NCBI GenBank assembly: GCA_017512025.1
Contig: JAFWHH010000009.1
Span: 1 to 64,000, forward strand
Source of the DNA: Clostridia bacterium
GTDB taxonomy: Bacteria; Bacillota; Clostridia; TANB77; CAG-508
Direction: 5' to 3'
DNA: 64,000 nt
This document shows positions 24,982 to 34,782 of the stretch, piece by piece (the first letter of the stretch is position 1; each line of letters starts with the position of its first letter). Made by a program: the position numbers and the translations under genes. Under the pieces are notes generated by a model. The model had not been told where the DNA came from. It saw only the letters and a list, made by a program, of their open reading frames with translations, and did not search any database.

Positions 24982-26760
24982 TTATTTTAACTTACCGTAG
25001 AACATATCACTGAAAATACCGCCTTGGTCTATAAGCTCTTGATATTTTCCATCTTCTACAATTTCTCCCTTATTAAACACTATTATTCTATCACAATTTT
25101 TTAAAGTTGTTAACCTATGAGCAATAGAAATTATAGTTGTATGATTTTCTTCTTGTAATTTCTCAATTTCATTTTGAATAAACTTCTCAGAAGTATTATC
25201 TAAAGCTGAAGTAGCCTCATCTAAAATTAAGATTTTTGGTTTTCTTAAGAAGATTCTTGCAATAGCAATTCTTTGTCTTTGACCACCAGATAAATTATTA
25301 CCACCTTCTGAAATAATTGAATTAAATTTATCAGGTAATGAATTTATATAATCTAAAATACAAGCTCTTCTAGCAGCTTCCTCAACCGCTTCTAGTGGCA
25401 CTTCTTCGTCAATACCATAACATATATTATCATATATTGTACCAGCAATCAAGAATGGAGTTTGTGGTACTAATGCGATTGTCTCAGAAATATCTTTTCT
25501 TGATAAATTATTAATATTTTTAGAATCAATAAATATCTTACCATCACCTTTTTCAAGCTTACAAATAGCTTTAATAAGTGATGACTTACCACAACCACTT
25601 GGTCCAGCAATTCCAAGGAACATTTCCTTGTTAATATTTAAATTTAAATTATTAATTATAGTTTTAGATTTATCTTCGTTATAATAGAATGTTAAATCTT
25701 CTATCTTAACTGCAAGTTCGTTTTCATGAATGTTTTTAGATTTCTTATCAGAAAGCATCTTATATGAAAAATCATTTTCAATTTCAACCATACTAAAGAA
25801 ATCTTTAGCAAGAACAGTACATTCTGATAACTCATCAAATATTCTATGTAGCTCTTCTAGTGGTTTTAATAATTGAGTAAAACATAAATAAGCTGTTAAT
25901 ACACTACCAGTTGTTATTACACCCTTAGTAGCTAAGTATGTGGAAATACCAATTATTAAAACAGTAAATACAGCTTGGTTAATAAATTTTAAACAATCAT
26001 ATAAAGCCATTGCTCTATGATGTTTCATTTCTTTAGCTCTTAAAAATTCTGATTTACCATCGAATCTTTCTGTCTCTGCATTTACACTATCACAAATTCT
26101 TATTACCTCGATACCATTAATAAGCTCAACGATACTACCATCCATTTGAGATTTACTTTCAAGAAGTTCAACTCTTATGCCTTTTTGGCTCTTGATTTGT
26201 TTCATAACAATCCAAACTCCAATTGGTATAACAAGCATCATTGGAAGTGCAAGCACTGGTGGTAGTGTTATAAATATAGTTATAATAGCAGCCACACTAT
26301 TGAATATAGCTGGTGCAAAATCCATAAATAAAAGTTTTTCTAATTTAACAGTACCTTCTAATGATCTATTTAATTTACCATGAATATTACCAGTCATGTT
26401 AGCTCTAAAATATGATAAAGGAGCCATAAGTAATGATTTAATAACCATTCCCCTAGCTTTCTTTTCTGTTCTAGTAGCAACATCTTCTACTAATACTCTT
26501 CTTATTATCTTTATTACTTCGTTTATTACATTAACTATTAATATTAAGATTAAGAATGGAACAACTTTCTCAAAAGATACCTCGTTCTTATTTAAGATAT
26601 CATCAGTAAGCCATCCAATTGTTTTTGGTGTAATCTGAGTTAAAACAGCTGATGCAATCATTATTGCTATAATAAGCATAAAAATGAACTTTTGCTTACG
26701 CTCTAAAAGTCTATAAATTTTCTTTAATACTACTTTTAAATCATTGTTTTTCTTCTTCAT
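24982..26760 (-). CDS. ABC exporter, fused membrane and ATPase domains
   Basis: About 592 residues. Six membrane helices occupy roughly residues 25-320; the ATP-binding domain follows with Walker A GIAGPSGCGKSS, signature NLSGGQRQRIAIARIF and Walker B ILILDEATSALD. This is a half-transporter of the MsbA/LmrA type, expected to dimerise and export lipids, drugs or peptides; there is no N-terminal C39 peptidase domain. The start at ATGAAGAAG is preferred over a TTG four codons earlier. The promoter directly upstream is consensus. Confidence 0.9.
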   Translation of the reverse strand: MKKKNNDLKVVLKKIYRLLERKQKFIFMLIIAIMIASAVLTQITPKTIGWLTDDILNKNEVSFEKVVPFLILILIVNVINEVIKIIRRVLVEDVATRTEKKARGMVIKSLLMAPLSYFRANMTGNIHGKLNRSLEGTVKLEKLLFMDFAPAIFNSVAAIITIFITLPPVLALPMMLVIPIGVWIVMKQIKSQKGIRVELLESKSQMDGSIVELINGIEVIRICDSVNAETERFDGKSEFLRAKEMKHHRAMALYDCLKFINQAVFTVLIIGISTYLATKGVITTGSVLTAYLCFTQLLKPLEELHRIFDELSECTVLAKDFFSMVEIENDFSYKMLSDKKSKNIHENELAVKIEDLTFYYNEDKSKTIINNLNLNINKEMFLGIAGPSGCGKSSLIKAICKLEKGDGKIFIDSKNINNLSRKDISETIALVPQTPFLIAGTIYDNICYGIDEEVPLEAVEEAARRACILDYINSLPDKFNSIISEGGNNLSGGQRQRIAIARIFLRKPKILILDEATSALDNTSEKFIQNEIEKLQEENHTTIISIAHRLTTLKNCDRIIVFNKGEIVEDGKYQELIDQGGIFSDMFYGKLK

Positions 26761-26798
26761 ACGTACCCCCAATAATTATTCAATAACTTAATGTATCT

Positions 26799-26827
26799 AT
26801 TATATAATAAAACGTTGTTTATGTCAA
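26799..26827 (-). promoter_or_regulatory. consensus promoter of the ABC exporter operon
   Basis: -35 TTGACA (26822-26827), 17 bp, -10 TATAAT (26799-26804), 38 bases upstream of the start. Confidence 0.85.
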
Positions 26828-26839
26828 CAAGGACAATGC

Positions 26840-27475
26840 TTAGCGCACTTTTGATCCAATATAGTAAAATCCTTTAGATTTATGACCATTCATAGTTGTA
26901 TATGTAAGTACTTCATATTGTTTTTTCTCATATACACTAAGTAGTTCATTTACCCATTCTTCTGTCTGGTGTCTAAATACTCCTCCACCAGGAAGTTCAA
27001 ATGCTCCATATACACCATATTTTTCTTTAAAGCTGTTATATCTTTCTACATTTCTTTCATCATCATTTACAAGAAAATCATTAATATAAACAATTCCACC
27101 TGGTTTAAGTATTCTATTAATCTCATTTATAAGGTTTTTCTGATCATCATTTGAGACTGTACAAGTTAGCACACCAAGTAAAATAATACTATCTACAGAA
27201 TTATCTTCCATATTAAGCTTAGAAGCATCATTTTTAATAAAGTTAATATATGGATATAAACTTTGACCTCTTTTAATCATTTCTCCAGAGTAATCAATAC
27301 CAATCAAATTGTTATATCCAAGCTCATGAAGCTCGTTTAATGTTCTACCATATCCGCATCCAATATCAACAACAATAGAATCTTTCTCTACATACTTTTC
27401 AAAAAGATCTGCTTGAAAAGGTGTAGTAAAATTTTTCTCTTCTGCAACACTATCCCAATACTCAATTTGTCCCAT
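26840..27475 (-). CDS. SAM-dependent methyltransferase
   Basis: A 211-residue class I methyltransferase. VVDIGCGYGRTL is the SAM-binding motif I, GIDYSGEMIKRG motif II, and NDASKLNMEDNSVDSIILLG motif III/IV; the C-terminal part reads LKPGGIVYINDFL. The methyl acceptor is unknown. It stands between oppositely oriented neighbours and the exporter promoter. Confidence 0.88.
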   Translation of the reverse strand: MGQIEYWDSVAEEKNFTTPFQADLFEKYVEKDSIVVDIGCGYGRTLNELHELGYNNLIGIDYSGEMIKRGQSLYPYINFIKNDASKLNMEDNSVDSIILLGVLTCTVSNDDQKNLINEINRILKPGGIVYINDFLVNDDERNVERYNSFKEKYGVYGAFELPGGGVFRHQTEEWVNELLSVYEKKQYEVLTYTTMNGHKSKGFYYIGSKVR

Positions 27476-27643
27476 AAAAAACCTCCTTATTATTTATCTA
27501 ATTGATTATATTTTATTTATGCGTAATTGTCTATTATAAAAAGAAAACTATTGTATTTTTTTCTCATATCCTCAAATTTACATTTGCTCTTTTATTTGCA
27601 TAAACTATATAGTATAATCAAGTCAAATTCTAGGAGGTGTTTT

Positions 27644-28984
27644 ATGAACATTACAAAATTTGAAACAAATTTATCTAAATTTAAATACTTACATAACGAA
27701 GGTACTAAAAATATAGATAAGAATTTAAAAAATATTGAAAATGATTTAATAATTATATATCCGGAAGTTACATATCAAGAAATAATTGGTTTTGGAGGTG
27801 CTTTCACAGAAGCGGCAGGTTATTGTTTTTCAAAGCTTCCTTTAGACCGTCAGAATCAATTTATAGACGATTATTTCTCAACAGAAGGAAATAACTATAC
27901 CCTATGTAGAACACATATTGGAAGTTGCGATTTTTGTTTAGATACATATAGCTACTCAAATAACGAATCACTATCTGACTTCAATATAGATAGAGATAAA
28001 AAATTCATAATTCCAATGATGAAGAAAGCATTTGAAAAGAATAACAATATTAAAATGGTAGCAAGTCCATGGAGCCCTCCTGCGTTTATGAAAAGTAATA
28101 AAAAGCTAAAACATGGTGGTAAATTAGTAGATAAGTATAAAAACTTATGGGCAGAGTATTTAGTTAAATATCTTAATGCATATAAAGCTGAAGGTATTAA
28201 TATAGACTATATGACTATACAAAATGAACCAAAAGCTGCTCAATTATGGGAGTCTTGCCAATATACTTCTAAAGAGGAACAAGAGCTTATTAAGAATAAT
28301 ATTGTCCCTGCTTTTAAGAAGAATGATATAGATACAAAACTTCTTATATGGGATCATAATAAAGAGCGTGTTGTATACAGAGCTAAAGAGATATTTGAAG
28401 ACCCAGAAGTAAAAGATATGGTTGCTGGTATTGGATACCATTACTATAGCGGAGACTACTTTGAGAATATAAAAACATTTAAAGAATTATATGGTGATAA
28501 GCTAGCTATCCACACAGAAGGATGTACTGGTTATGAAAGATTATGGTTTAGAAAGAAAAAAAGACGTGTACCAAATGCAGAAATATATGCACATGATATA
28601 TTTGGAGATTTGAATAATGGAGCTAATGGGTATATAGATTGGAATATGATGCTAGATGCTCATGGTGGACCAACACACATACATAATAGATGTAACTCCC
28701 CTATTATGCTTAATAAAAAAGGTAATAATTACAATAAGAATTTACCTTACTATTACATTGGACACTTTAGTAGATTTATAAAACCAGGAGCTAAAAGAAT
28801 TGCATTTACAAAATATACAAGTGATTTAGAAGTCACATCATTTATTAATACAGATGGAAGCATCGCAGTTGTTATAATGAATCGTGGAAAACATGGAAAA
28901 CGTATTAACTTATGTATAGATCAAAAGATATATAAAGATCATATCGATGGACATTCTATTGTTACATTTGTATTAGATAAATAA
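27644..28984 (+). CDS. glycoside hydrolase family 30 (beta-glucosylceramidase-like)
   Basis: A 446-residue glycosidase. EIIGFGGAFTEAAG and MVASPWSPPAFMKSN are typical of GH30. The acid/base is Glu195 in TIQNEP and the nucleophile Glu292 in AIHTEGCTGYE. The C-terminal beta domain includes FINTDGSIAVVIMNRGKHG. Such enzymes cut beta-glucosides or beta-xylosides. The start at ATGAACATT follows AGGAGG. There is no signal peptide, so it probably acts on imported oligosaccharides, though no sugar transporter is near. It is a single-gene unit on the plus strand. Confidence 0.92.
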   Translation: MNITKFETNLSKFKYLHNEGTKNIDKNLKNIENDLIIIYPEVTYQEIIGFGGAFTEAAGYCFSKLPLDRQNQFIDDYFSTEGNNYTLCRTHIGSCDFCLDTYSYSNNESLSDFNIDRDKKFIIPMMKKAFEKNNNIKMVASPWSPPAFMKSNKKLKHGGKLVDKYKNLWAEYLVKYLNAYKAEGINIDYMTIQNEPKAAQLWESCQYTSKEEQELIKNNIVPAFKKNDIDTKLLIWDHNKERVVYRAKEIFEDPEVKDMVAGIGYHYYSGDYFENIKTFKELYGDKLAIHTEGCTGYERLWFRKKKRRVPNAEIYAHDIFGDLNNGANGYIDWNMMLDAHGGPTHIHNRCNSPIMLNKKGNNYNKNLPYYYIGHFSRFIKPGAKRIAFTKYTSDLEVTSFINTDGSIAVVIMNRGKHGKRINLCIDQKIYKDHIDGHSIVTFVLDK

Positions 28985-29010
28985 TTATACAAGTAAGTTA
29001 TATAAATAAA

Positions 29011-29035
29011 AGAAGCGGTTATCCGCTTCTTTTTA
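29011..29035 (+). terminator. terminator of the GH30 gene
   Basis: Stem AGAAGCGG/CCGCTTCT, four-base loop, then TTTTATTATT. Confidence 0.88.
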
Positions 29036-29080
29036 TTATTATTTTATTTTTATATTTTACTTTTTCTTTTTATTATTTAA

Positions 29081-30073
29081 TTACTTTATATCAGCTAATG
29101 GATTACTTTCAACAGCATTTCTAACTTGGCTATTATCAACGTGAGTATATATCTCTGTTGTTGATATACTTTCATGTCCAAGTAATTCTTGAAGTGCTCT
29201 TATATCAACTTGACCATATTGATACATAAGTGTAGCTGCCGTATGACGAAGTTTATGTACTGAATACTTATTTGTATCAAGTCCAGCTCTTTCAAGCTCT
29301 TTTTTTACGATATATTGTACGGTTCTATTGCTGATACGCTCTTTTCTTTCACTTAAGAATAAAGCATCTTTTGAATCGAATGGAACTCCATCATGTGGAC
29401 GAATTTCTATATATTTCTTTATAGCACTCATGCATGCATTATTAAGATATATCGTACGCTCTTTGTTTCCTTTACCAATAACTGTTAACTTTTGCTCTTC
29501 AAAGCTAATATCTTTAAAGTTAATTCCAACTAGCTCTGATAAACGCATACCACAATTTAAGAATAAAGTAATAATTGCGTAGTCTCTTATATTATTTCTA
29601 TCATCTTCATTTTCCTTAACAGCTTCTAGAAGTTTCTTGCTATCATCTAAAGTTAGATACTTTGGAATACGTCTATCAAGTTTTGGTGTCTCGAGATCTT
29701 GTGCTGGATTTTTATCTATAAGTCCTTTTTTATTACATAGATAATTAAAGAATACTCTTATACTAGATGTTTTTCTAGCACGTGTAGCTGCTTTGCTATT
29801 GAAGTTGTTTGTTAAATAGAAAAGAAATGAATGTATATCATCAAGTGTTATTTTAGCGACTGTATCTATACTCATATCTCTAATAACAACATCTTGCATC
29901 TCCTTTGCGTCAGTCATTCTAAAATGCATCAGAATGTATTTTAAGAACATATTTAAGTCATAGTTATATTCTTTCACTGTATTAGGAGATTTATTTAAAA
30001 TAGTAGCGGTATAATCCAAAAATGAATTAAGAAATTCAGGATTACCCTCAATATTTATATTAACTTTCTTCAT
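29081..30073 (-). CDS. tyrosine recombinase, XerC/XerD-like
   Basis: A 330-residue recombinase. The SAM-like N-domain (residues 10-110) binds DNA; the catalytic residues are Arg177 (GMRLSEL), Lys201 (VIGKGNKER), His273 and Arg276 (HKLRHTAAT), His300 (LGHESISTTEIYTHV) and the nucleophile Tyr309. Its length is near that of XerC/XerD (about 300), with a slightly longer N-domain. It could resolve chromosome dimers or serve a mobile element; no att-like repeats were found beside it. The ATG at 30073 has AAAGGA 11 bases upstream. Confidence 0.88.
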   Translation of the reverse strand: MKKVNINIEGNPEFLNSFLDYTATILNKSPNTVKEYNYDLNMFLKYILMHFRMTDAKEMQDVVIRDMSIDTVAKITLDDIHSFLFYLTNNFNSKAATRARKTSSIRVFFNYLCNKKGLIDKNPAQDLETPKLDRRIPKYLTLDDSKKLLEAVKENEDDRNNIRDYAIITLFLNCGMRLSELVGINFKDISFEEQKLTVIGKGNKERTIYLNNACMSAIKKYIEIRPHDGVPFDSKDALFLSERKERISNRTVQYIVKKELERAGLDTNKYSVHKLRHTAATLMYQYGQVDIRALQELLGHESISTTEIYTHVDNSQVRNAVESNPLADIK

Positions 30074-30200
30074 ATGTATCACTGTCCTTTTGTAAACTTT
30101 TGTTTTCTAGAACCATTTTATCTATCTTAAAAATTAAAGTCAAGTATTAAAATATAGAAGAGGAGCAGAGCAAACTGCCCTACTCCCCTGTTTCAGATGA

Positions 30201-30389
30201 TTAGTCGAAGCGGAAATGAACCGCACCGGTGTCATCAACGGAGCAATCAATTGCTCCATCCGGCACCTTAACTTTGCTCACAACTTTGTCTTTGTCAGTA
30301 ACATAGACAAAGCCATTAATAGCATAGAATTCAAAGCGTTTGCCCTTTGTCTTTTCTACGTTCGTTTCCTTTCTAACTGTGTCTGCCAT
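30201..30389 (-). CDS. small hypothetical protein (GC-rich unit 8)
   Basis: A 62-residue protein (MADTVRKETNVEKTKGKRFE) with a basic start and a compact beta-rich end (FYAINGFVYVTDKDKVVSKV). Function unknown. GGGAGG lies eight bases before the chosen ATG. A GC-rich terminal hairpin of the same look as the other units (GGAGTAG.../...CTGCTCC) follows near 30150-30185. Confidence 0.62.
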   Translation of the reverse strand: MADTVRKETNVEKTKGKRFEFYAINGFVYVTDKDKVVSKVKVPDGAIDCSVDDTGAVHFRFD

Positions 30390-30471
30390 TGCCATGTCCT
30401 CCCAATAGAATATTGGCACTTAGATGTACTTGCTAAGACGAATGAGGAATCTATACAAATGTGCAATACCA

Positions 30472-30500
30472 ATTATAACCTATTTCAAGGAGAATAGCAA
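30472..30500 (-). promoter_or_regulatory. promoter of unit 8
   Basis: -35 TTGCTA (30495-30500), 17 bp, -10 TATAAT (30472-30477). Confidence 0.7.
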
Positions 30501-30518
30501 ATTATGTATACAAAAACA

Positions 30519-30546
30519 AATAAGAAGCACCTAAGTGCTTCTTATT
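30519..30546 (-). terminator. terminator of the gene at 30558
   Basis: Stem AATAAGAAGCAC/GTGCTTCTTATT with a four-base loop, then TGTTTTTG. Confidence 0.78.
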
Positions 30547-30557
30547 AAATTTAATAA

Positions 30558-30755
30558 TTATATATTTTTGCTTTCAATAAATACTCTATATCCAGTTCTT
30601 GTATTGTCGTTTTCTATAACAGCTGGATTCCATTTCGAATTTGGTAATTCAACACCATAAGCAGAATCAACAGCTTGTTTCTTTTGGAGTGCTTCCTCAT
30701 ATGTAAAACCGATATTTTCGTCTCCCCAATTCTTATAGAAAAAATCTTTTGACAT
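30558..30755 (-). CDS. small unknown protein
   Basis: A 65-residue protein (MSKDFFYKNWGDENIGFTYE), low in G+C like its host. It has no cysteine pair or membrane segment and is not recognised. TAGGAGG precedes the ATG; it has its own promoter and terminator, but unlike the GC-rich units its codon use is native. Confidence 0.6.
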   Translation of the reverse strand: MSKDFFYKNWGDENIGFTYEEALQKKQAVDSAYGVELPNSKWNPAVIENDNTRTGYRVFIESKNI

Positions 30756-30792
30756 ATAAAAACCTCCTATCAATCTCATAAACTACAAGACA

Positions 30793-30822
30793 ATTATAAC
30801 ATTTTTATGTTAATACTGTCAA
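30793..30822 (-). promoter_or_regulatory. promoter of the gene at 30558
   Basis: -35 TTGACA (30817-30822), 18 bp, -10 TATAAT (30793-30798). It lies between the end of uvrA and the small gene. Confidence 0.78.
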
Positions 30823-30837
30823 ATTAACGTATATTTA

Positions 30838-33654
30838 TTAGATATATTTCTTCAAGAACTTACCAGTATATGATTCATCAACTTTACAAATCTTTTCAGG
30901 AGTACCTTCAGCAACTATTGTACCTCCGTTATCTCCTCCCTCTGGTCCAAGATCTATAATATAATCAGATGTCTTAATTAAGTCTAAATTATGCTCTATA
31001 ACTATAATACTGTTGCCAGTATCAACTAATCTTTGAAGAATATCAACAAGCTTATGAACATCAGCTATATGAAGACCAGTAGTTGGCTCATCTAAGATAT
31101 ATAATGTCTTACCAGTAGCCTTCTTAGAAAGCTCTGTTGCAAGTTTAACTCTTTGTGCTTCACCACCAGATAATGTTGTAGATGGTTGTCCAAGCTTAAT
31201 ATAACCAAGACCAACATCATATAAAGTTTGAATCTTGCTCCTTATTCTTGGAATATTCTCGAAGAATTTAAGAGCATCTTCAACAGTCATCTCTAAAACA
31301 TCAGATATAGTCTTACCTTTATATTTAACTTGAAGTGTTTCGTGGTTATATCTCTTTCCCTTACACACTTCGCAAGGAACATATACATCTGGTAAGAAGT
31401 GCATCTCTATTTTAAGAAGTCCATCACCAGAGCAGTTCTCACATCTACCACCAGCAACATTAAAACTAAATCTACCTTTATCGTAGCCACGTAGCTTAGC
31501 ATCATTTGTACCAGCAAATACATCTCTAATTAAATCAAATACACCAGTATATGTTGCAGGGTTAGATCTAGGAGTTCTACCAATTGGTGATTGGTCTATA
31601 TTGATAATCTTATCAATGTTTTCAATACCTTTTATTGCCTCACACTTACCAGGTTTCTCATTTGAACCATTTAAATCTCTTGCAATAGTTTTATATAGTA
31701 TTTCATTAATAAGAGTAGATTTACCTGATCCAGAGACACCAGTAATACAAACAAATTGTCCAAGTGGTATCTTAACATCAATATTCTTTAAATTATTCTC
31801 AGAAGCTTTTTTAATGATAATAGACTTACCATTGGATTTTCTTCTCTTCTTAGGAACTTCAATCTTCTTTTTACCACTTAAATATTGTCCAGTTATAGAC
31901 TCAGGAACTTTCATTATCTCTTTAGCAGTACCTTGAGCAATAACCTCACCACCATGAACACCCGCTTCTGGTCCAATATCAACTATTTGATCAGCAGCAT
32001 ACATAGTATCCTCATCATGCTCAACAACTACTAAAGTATTGCCAAGATCTCTTAATTTCTTTAAAGTATTAATTAACTTCTCATTATCTCTTTGATGTAA
32101 ACCAATGCTTGGTTCATCTAAGATATATAATACTCCAGTTAATCCAGATCCAATTTGAGTAGCAAGTCTAATACGTTGAGCCTCACCACCAGATAAAGAT
32201 CCAGCTGCTCTAGAAAGAGTTAAGTACTCAAGACCAACATCAATTAAGAACTGAAGTCTTAAATTAATCTCTTTTAATATAAGCTCAGATATCATAGCTT
32301 GTGTCTTGTTTAGCTTTAAATTACTTAAGAAATGTTTAGCTTTGCTAATAGACATATCTGTTAATTGTTTGATATTTTTATCTCCAACAGTAACAGCTAA
32401 TACTTCTGGTTTAAGTCTTGCGCCATCACAGGCATCGCAATGACTTGTACTCATATACATTTCATAAAAGTCTCTCATACCTTGTGACTTAGTCTCTCTG
32501 TATCTTCTATCAAGAGTTGGAATAACACCCTCAAATGGAGCAGTAAATTTTCTTGTTCCAATAGATGATGTATATTCAAAATCAATCTCTTCATCAGTAC
32601 CATATAGAATCTTTTCTAAAAACTCACGAGGAAGCTTTTTTATTGGTTGTTTTATATTAACACCATATTTATTAGCTATGCTCTCAAAATACATTTTTGC
32701 CATAGTGTCGCCTTTTTTCATGGTACTTGCACCAAAAGCTTTAACACCATCATATAATGTTTTAGATTTATCAGGTATGATTAAGTCCTCATCCATCTTC
32801 ATTACATATCCAATACCAGAGCATGATGGACATGCACCGAATGGATTATTAAAAGAAAACATTCTAGGTGACAATTCTTCTATACTGATACCACAATCAG
32901 GACATGCATAGTTTTGGCTAAATAGAAGCGGCTCACCACCAATAACATCTATACCAACTAAGTTATTAGCATGTTTTAAAGCAGTTTCAACAGACTCTGT
33001 AAGTCTTCCTCTAATATCATCCTTAACAACTAATCTATCTACAATAAGTTCAATAGTATGTTTCTTTTGTTTATCTAAATCTATTTCATCAGATAAATCA
33101 TATACATCACCATCAATTCTAGCTCTAACAAAACCTTCCTTTTGGTAGTCTTCAAGTTGCTTTTTATATTCACCTTTACGACCACGAACTACTGGAGCTA
33201 AAACTTGTATCTTAGTACCTTCCTCTAAATCCATGATTGTATCAATGATTTGATCTATAGATGTCTTTTCTATCTTCTTACCACAGTTTGGACAATGAGG
33301 AATACCAATACGTGCATATAAAAGACGTATATAGTCATAAATCTCAGTTACAGTACCAACTGTTGAACGTGGATTCTTGGATGTAGTCTTTTGGTCAATA
33401 GATATAGCTGGAGATAATCCTTCTATTGATTCAACATCCGGTTTCTCCATTAGACCAAGGAACTGTCTTGCATATGAAGATAAGCTCTCTACATATCTCC
33501 TTTGACCTTCAGCATATAAAGTATCAAAGGCTAAACTAGACTTACCACTTCCTGAAAGACCTGTCATAACAACAAGTTTATTTCTAGGTATCTCTAGATC
33601 TATATTTTTTAAATTATGAACTTTTGCTCCTTTTATAACAATCTTATCGTTCAT
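30838..33654 (-). CDS. uvrA: excinuclease ABC subunit A
   Basis: A 938-residue full-length UvrA, the damage-sensing ATPase of nucleotide excision repair. Two ABC ATPase modules: Walker [16 protein letters not shown] and [15 protein letters not shown], signatures [13 protein letters not shown] and [13 protein letters not shown]. Zinc sites [16 protein letters not shown]...CPSC and CENCSGDG...CEVC are complete. The promoter carries a LexA-type box. uvrB lies 3 kb upstream on the same strand but is separately transcribed. Confidence 0.97.
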   Translation of the reverse strand: MNDKIVIKGAKVHNLKNIDLEIPRNKLVVMTGLSGSGKSSLAFDTLYAEGQRRYVESLSSYARQFLGLMEKPDVESIEGLSPAISIDQKTTSKNPRSTVGTVTEIYDYIRLLYARIGIPHCPNCGKKIEKTSIDQIIDTIMDLEEGTKIQVLAPVVRGRKGEYKKQLEDYQKEGFVRARIDGDVYDLSDEIDLDKQKKHTIELIVDRLVVKDDIRGRLTESVETALKHANNLVGIDVIGGEPLLFSQNYACPDCGISIEELSPRMFSFNNPFGACPSCSGIGYVMKMDEDLIIPDKSKTLYDGVKAFGASTMKKGDTMAKMYFESIANKYGVNIKQPIKKLPREFLEKILYGTDEEIDFEYTSSIGTRKFTAPFEGVIPTLDRRYRETKSQGMRDFYEMYMSTSHCDACDGARLKPEVLAVTVGDKNIKQLTDMSISKAKHFLSNLKLNKTQAMISELILKEINLRLQFLIDVGLEYLTLSRAAGSLSGGEAQRIRLATQIGSGLTGVLYILDEPSIGLHQRDNEKLINTLKKLRDLGNTLVVVEHDEDTMYAADQIVDIGPEAGVHGGEVIAQGTAKEIMKVPESITGQYLSGKKKIEVPKKRRKSNGKSIIIKKASENNLKNIDVKIPLGQFVCITGVSGSGKSTLINEILYKTIARDLNGSNEKPGKCEAIKGIENIDKIINIDQSPIGRTPRSNPATYTGVFDLIRDVFAGTNDAKLRGYDKGRFSFNVAGGRCENCSGDGLLKIEMHFLPDVYVPCEVCKGKRYNHETLQVKYKGKTISDVLEMTVEDALKFFENIPRIRSKIQTLYDVGLGYIKLGQPSTTLSGGEAQRVKLATELSKKATGKTLYILDEPTTGLHIADVHKLVDILQRLVDTGNSIIVIEHNLDLIKTSDYIIDLGPEGGDNGGTIVAEGTPEKICKVDESYTGKFLKKYI

Positions 33655-33683
33655 AAATCCTCCTATAAAAATTTTATACTTAT

Positions 33684-33711
33684 ATTATATATACGAACAT
33701 ATATTTGTCAA
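33684..33711 (-). promoter_or_regulatory. uvrA promoter with LexA-type (SOS) box
   Basis: -35 TTGACA (33706-33711), 16 bp, -10 TATAAT (33684-33689). Between them CGAACATATATTTG (33694-33707) matches the Gram-positive LexA consensus CGAACRNRYGTTYG except at one position, where it would block polymerase. Confidence 0.72.
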
Positions 33712-33778
33712 TAGTTTTTTTACAATCAATATCAGTATTATACTACGATTTACTACTCAAAACAAGTACTATGTTTTA

Positions 33779-33807
33779 TTTACAAGCCCTGAAAATCGTG
33801 ATATAAT
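33779..33807 (+). promoter_or_regulatory. promoter of unit 9
   Basis: -35 TTTACA (33779-33784), 17 bp, -10 TATAAT (33802-33807). The same pair occurs at unit 10. Confidence 0.72.
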
Positions 33808-33841
33808 GGCATACAGTACATCATGAAAGGATGTGTGTAAT

Positions 33842-34282
33842 ATGTTTCGGATTATCTTATTAGTCCTCGTCTGTATTACTATCGCATACTGGATTGGTTA
33901 TCGTGCTGGAATATCGGCAAGTAACTTTCGTCCTGTTATTTTCCTCACATTTGGGAAACATGATCCCAAGGATAAACAATCAGTTTCAGAAATATACTGG
34001 GGTTATTTCGAAAGGCCATATAGCAATAGAAATAACTTTGTATATTTTGCTGCTTCCGTGAATGGAAAAAATGTTTATTTCTTGGTTGAACGAGATGCTC
34101 TGATAGAGGAAGCTAAAGGACAGCAAGTTGTTGCAACAATAAATGTGGGCAATTATACCAGAAGAAAAAATGCGTATTATCTTGCTTACCTATTCCACCA
34201 TGGTAAACATATCCTGCTTGAGCCTGAGAATACAGAATATGAGAACCCAGTAGATCCGAAAAAAGAGGAACCAGGCGCATAA
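33842..34282 (+). CDS. single-TM hypothetical protein (GC-rich unit 9)
   Basis: A 146-residue protein with an N-terminal membrane helix (MFRIILLVLVCITIAYWIGY) and a polar outer part containing FVYFAASVNGKNVYFLVERD and a Glu/Pro-rich tail. Function unknown. The ATG at 33842 is preferred because AAAGG lies 11 bases upstream; the GTG nine bases earlier is too near. It is a plus-strand unit inserted between uvrA and the uvrB operon, both minus. Confidence 0.65.
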   Translation: MFRIILLVLVCITIAYWIGYRAGISASNFRPVIFLTFGKHDPKDKQSVSEIYWGYFERPYSNRNNFVYFAASVNGKNVYFLVERDALIEEAKGQQVVATINVGNYTRRKNAYYLAYLFHHGKHILLEPENTEYENPVDPKKEEPGA

Positions 34283-34293
34283 ACCTGGTTCCT
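34266..34293 (+). terminator. terminator of unit 9
   Basis: Stem AGGAACCAGG/CCTGGTTCCT spanning the stop codon, then TAACTTTT. Confidence 0.72.
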
Positions 34294-34311
34294 TAACTTT
34301 TATTTTTATTA

Positions 34312-34779
34312 TTAATCTACAAATACAGTATCTTTTAGTACAACTATATCATCGTTTTCATCTTTTAGTTTATGTACAATATCGCAATCATCATCAATCA
34401 TAACAATAATTGTGCTCTCTTCTCTTGTTATATTTTTTATGAAATCACATTTAAGCTTATATGATTTTTCCATATTATTAGATTCTCTTGATATAATATA
34501 TCTATTTTCTTTTTTGATGAATGGTACGTATTTATCAAGCCATATATTCTTTTGCTCTACTCCTTCGTCCATTCTTGATATTGATAAAATATTTAGCTCT
34601 ATGTTAGGTTTGTTTGATATTTCTTCTAATTGTTTTATTGTTGATAGAAGCGGCCTTTTTTTATCATAGTCACTTGCTTCTCCAACAATATAATCAGCAA
34701 TAACACCATCCATATCTATAAAAATTCTTATTTTTTTATATTTACTTTCTAATTCTTCAATAGTCTTTCTAAAAAACAT
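34312..34779 (-). CDS. HAD-like 5'-nucleotidase/phosphatase
   Basis: A 155-residue HAD-superfamily protein. Motif I is FIDMDGVIADY, with nucleophile and acid Asp; ILSISRM fits motif II; IVMIDDDCDIV fits motif IV. Size and motif I resemble the NT5C-type 5'(3')-deoxyribonucleotidases found in Firmicutes and phages, so a nucleotide monophosphate is a reasonable substrate. It starts three bases after the 600-residue protein gene and probably shares its transcript with uvrB. Confidence 0.72.
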   Translation of the reverse strand: MFFRKTIEELESKYKKIRIFIDMDGVIADYIVGEASDYDKKRPLLSTIKQLEEISNKPNIELNILSISRMDEGVEQKNIWLDKYVPFIKKENRYIISRESNNMEKSYKLKCDFIKNITREESTIIVMIDDDCDIVHKLKDENDDIVVLKDTVFVD

Positions 34780-34782
34780 ATG

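Noticed and set aside
29081..30073. The Xer-type recombinase as integrase of a genomic island
   Set aside because: It has the size and motifs of host XerC/XerD, and no flanking direct repeats or tRNA gene was seen.
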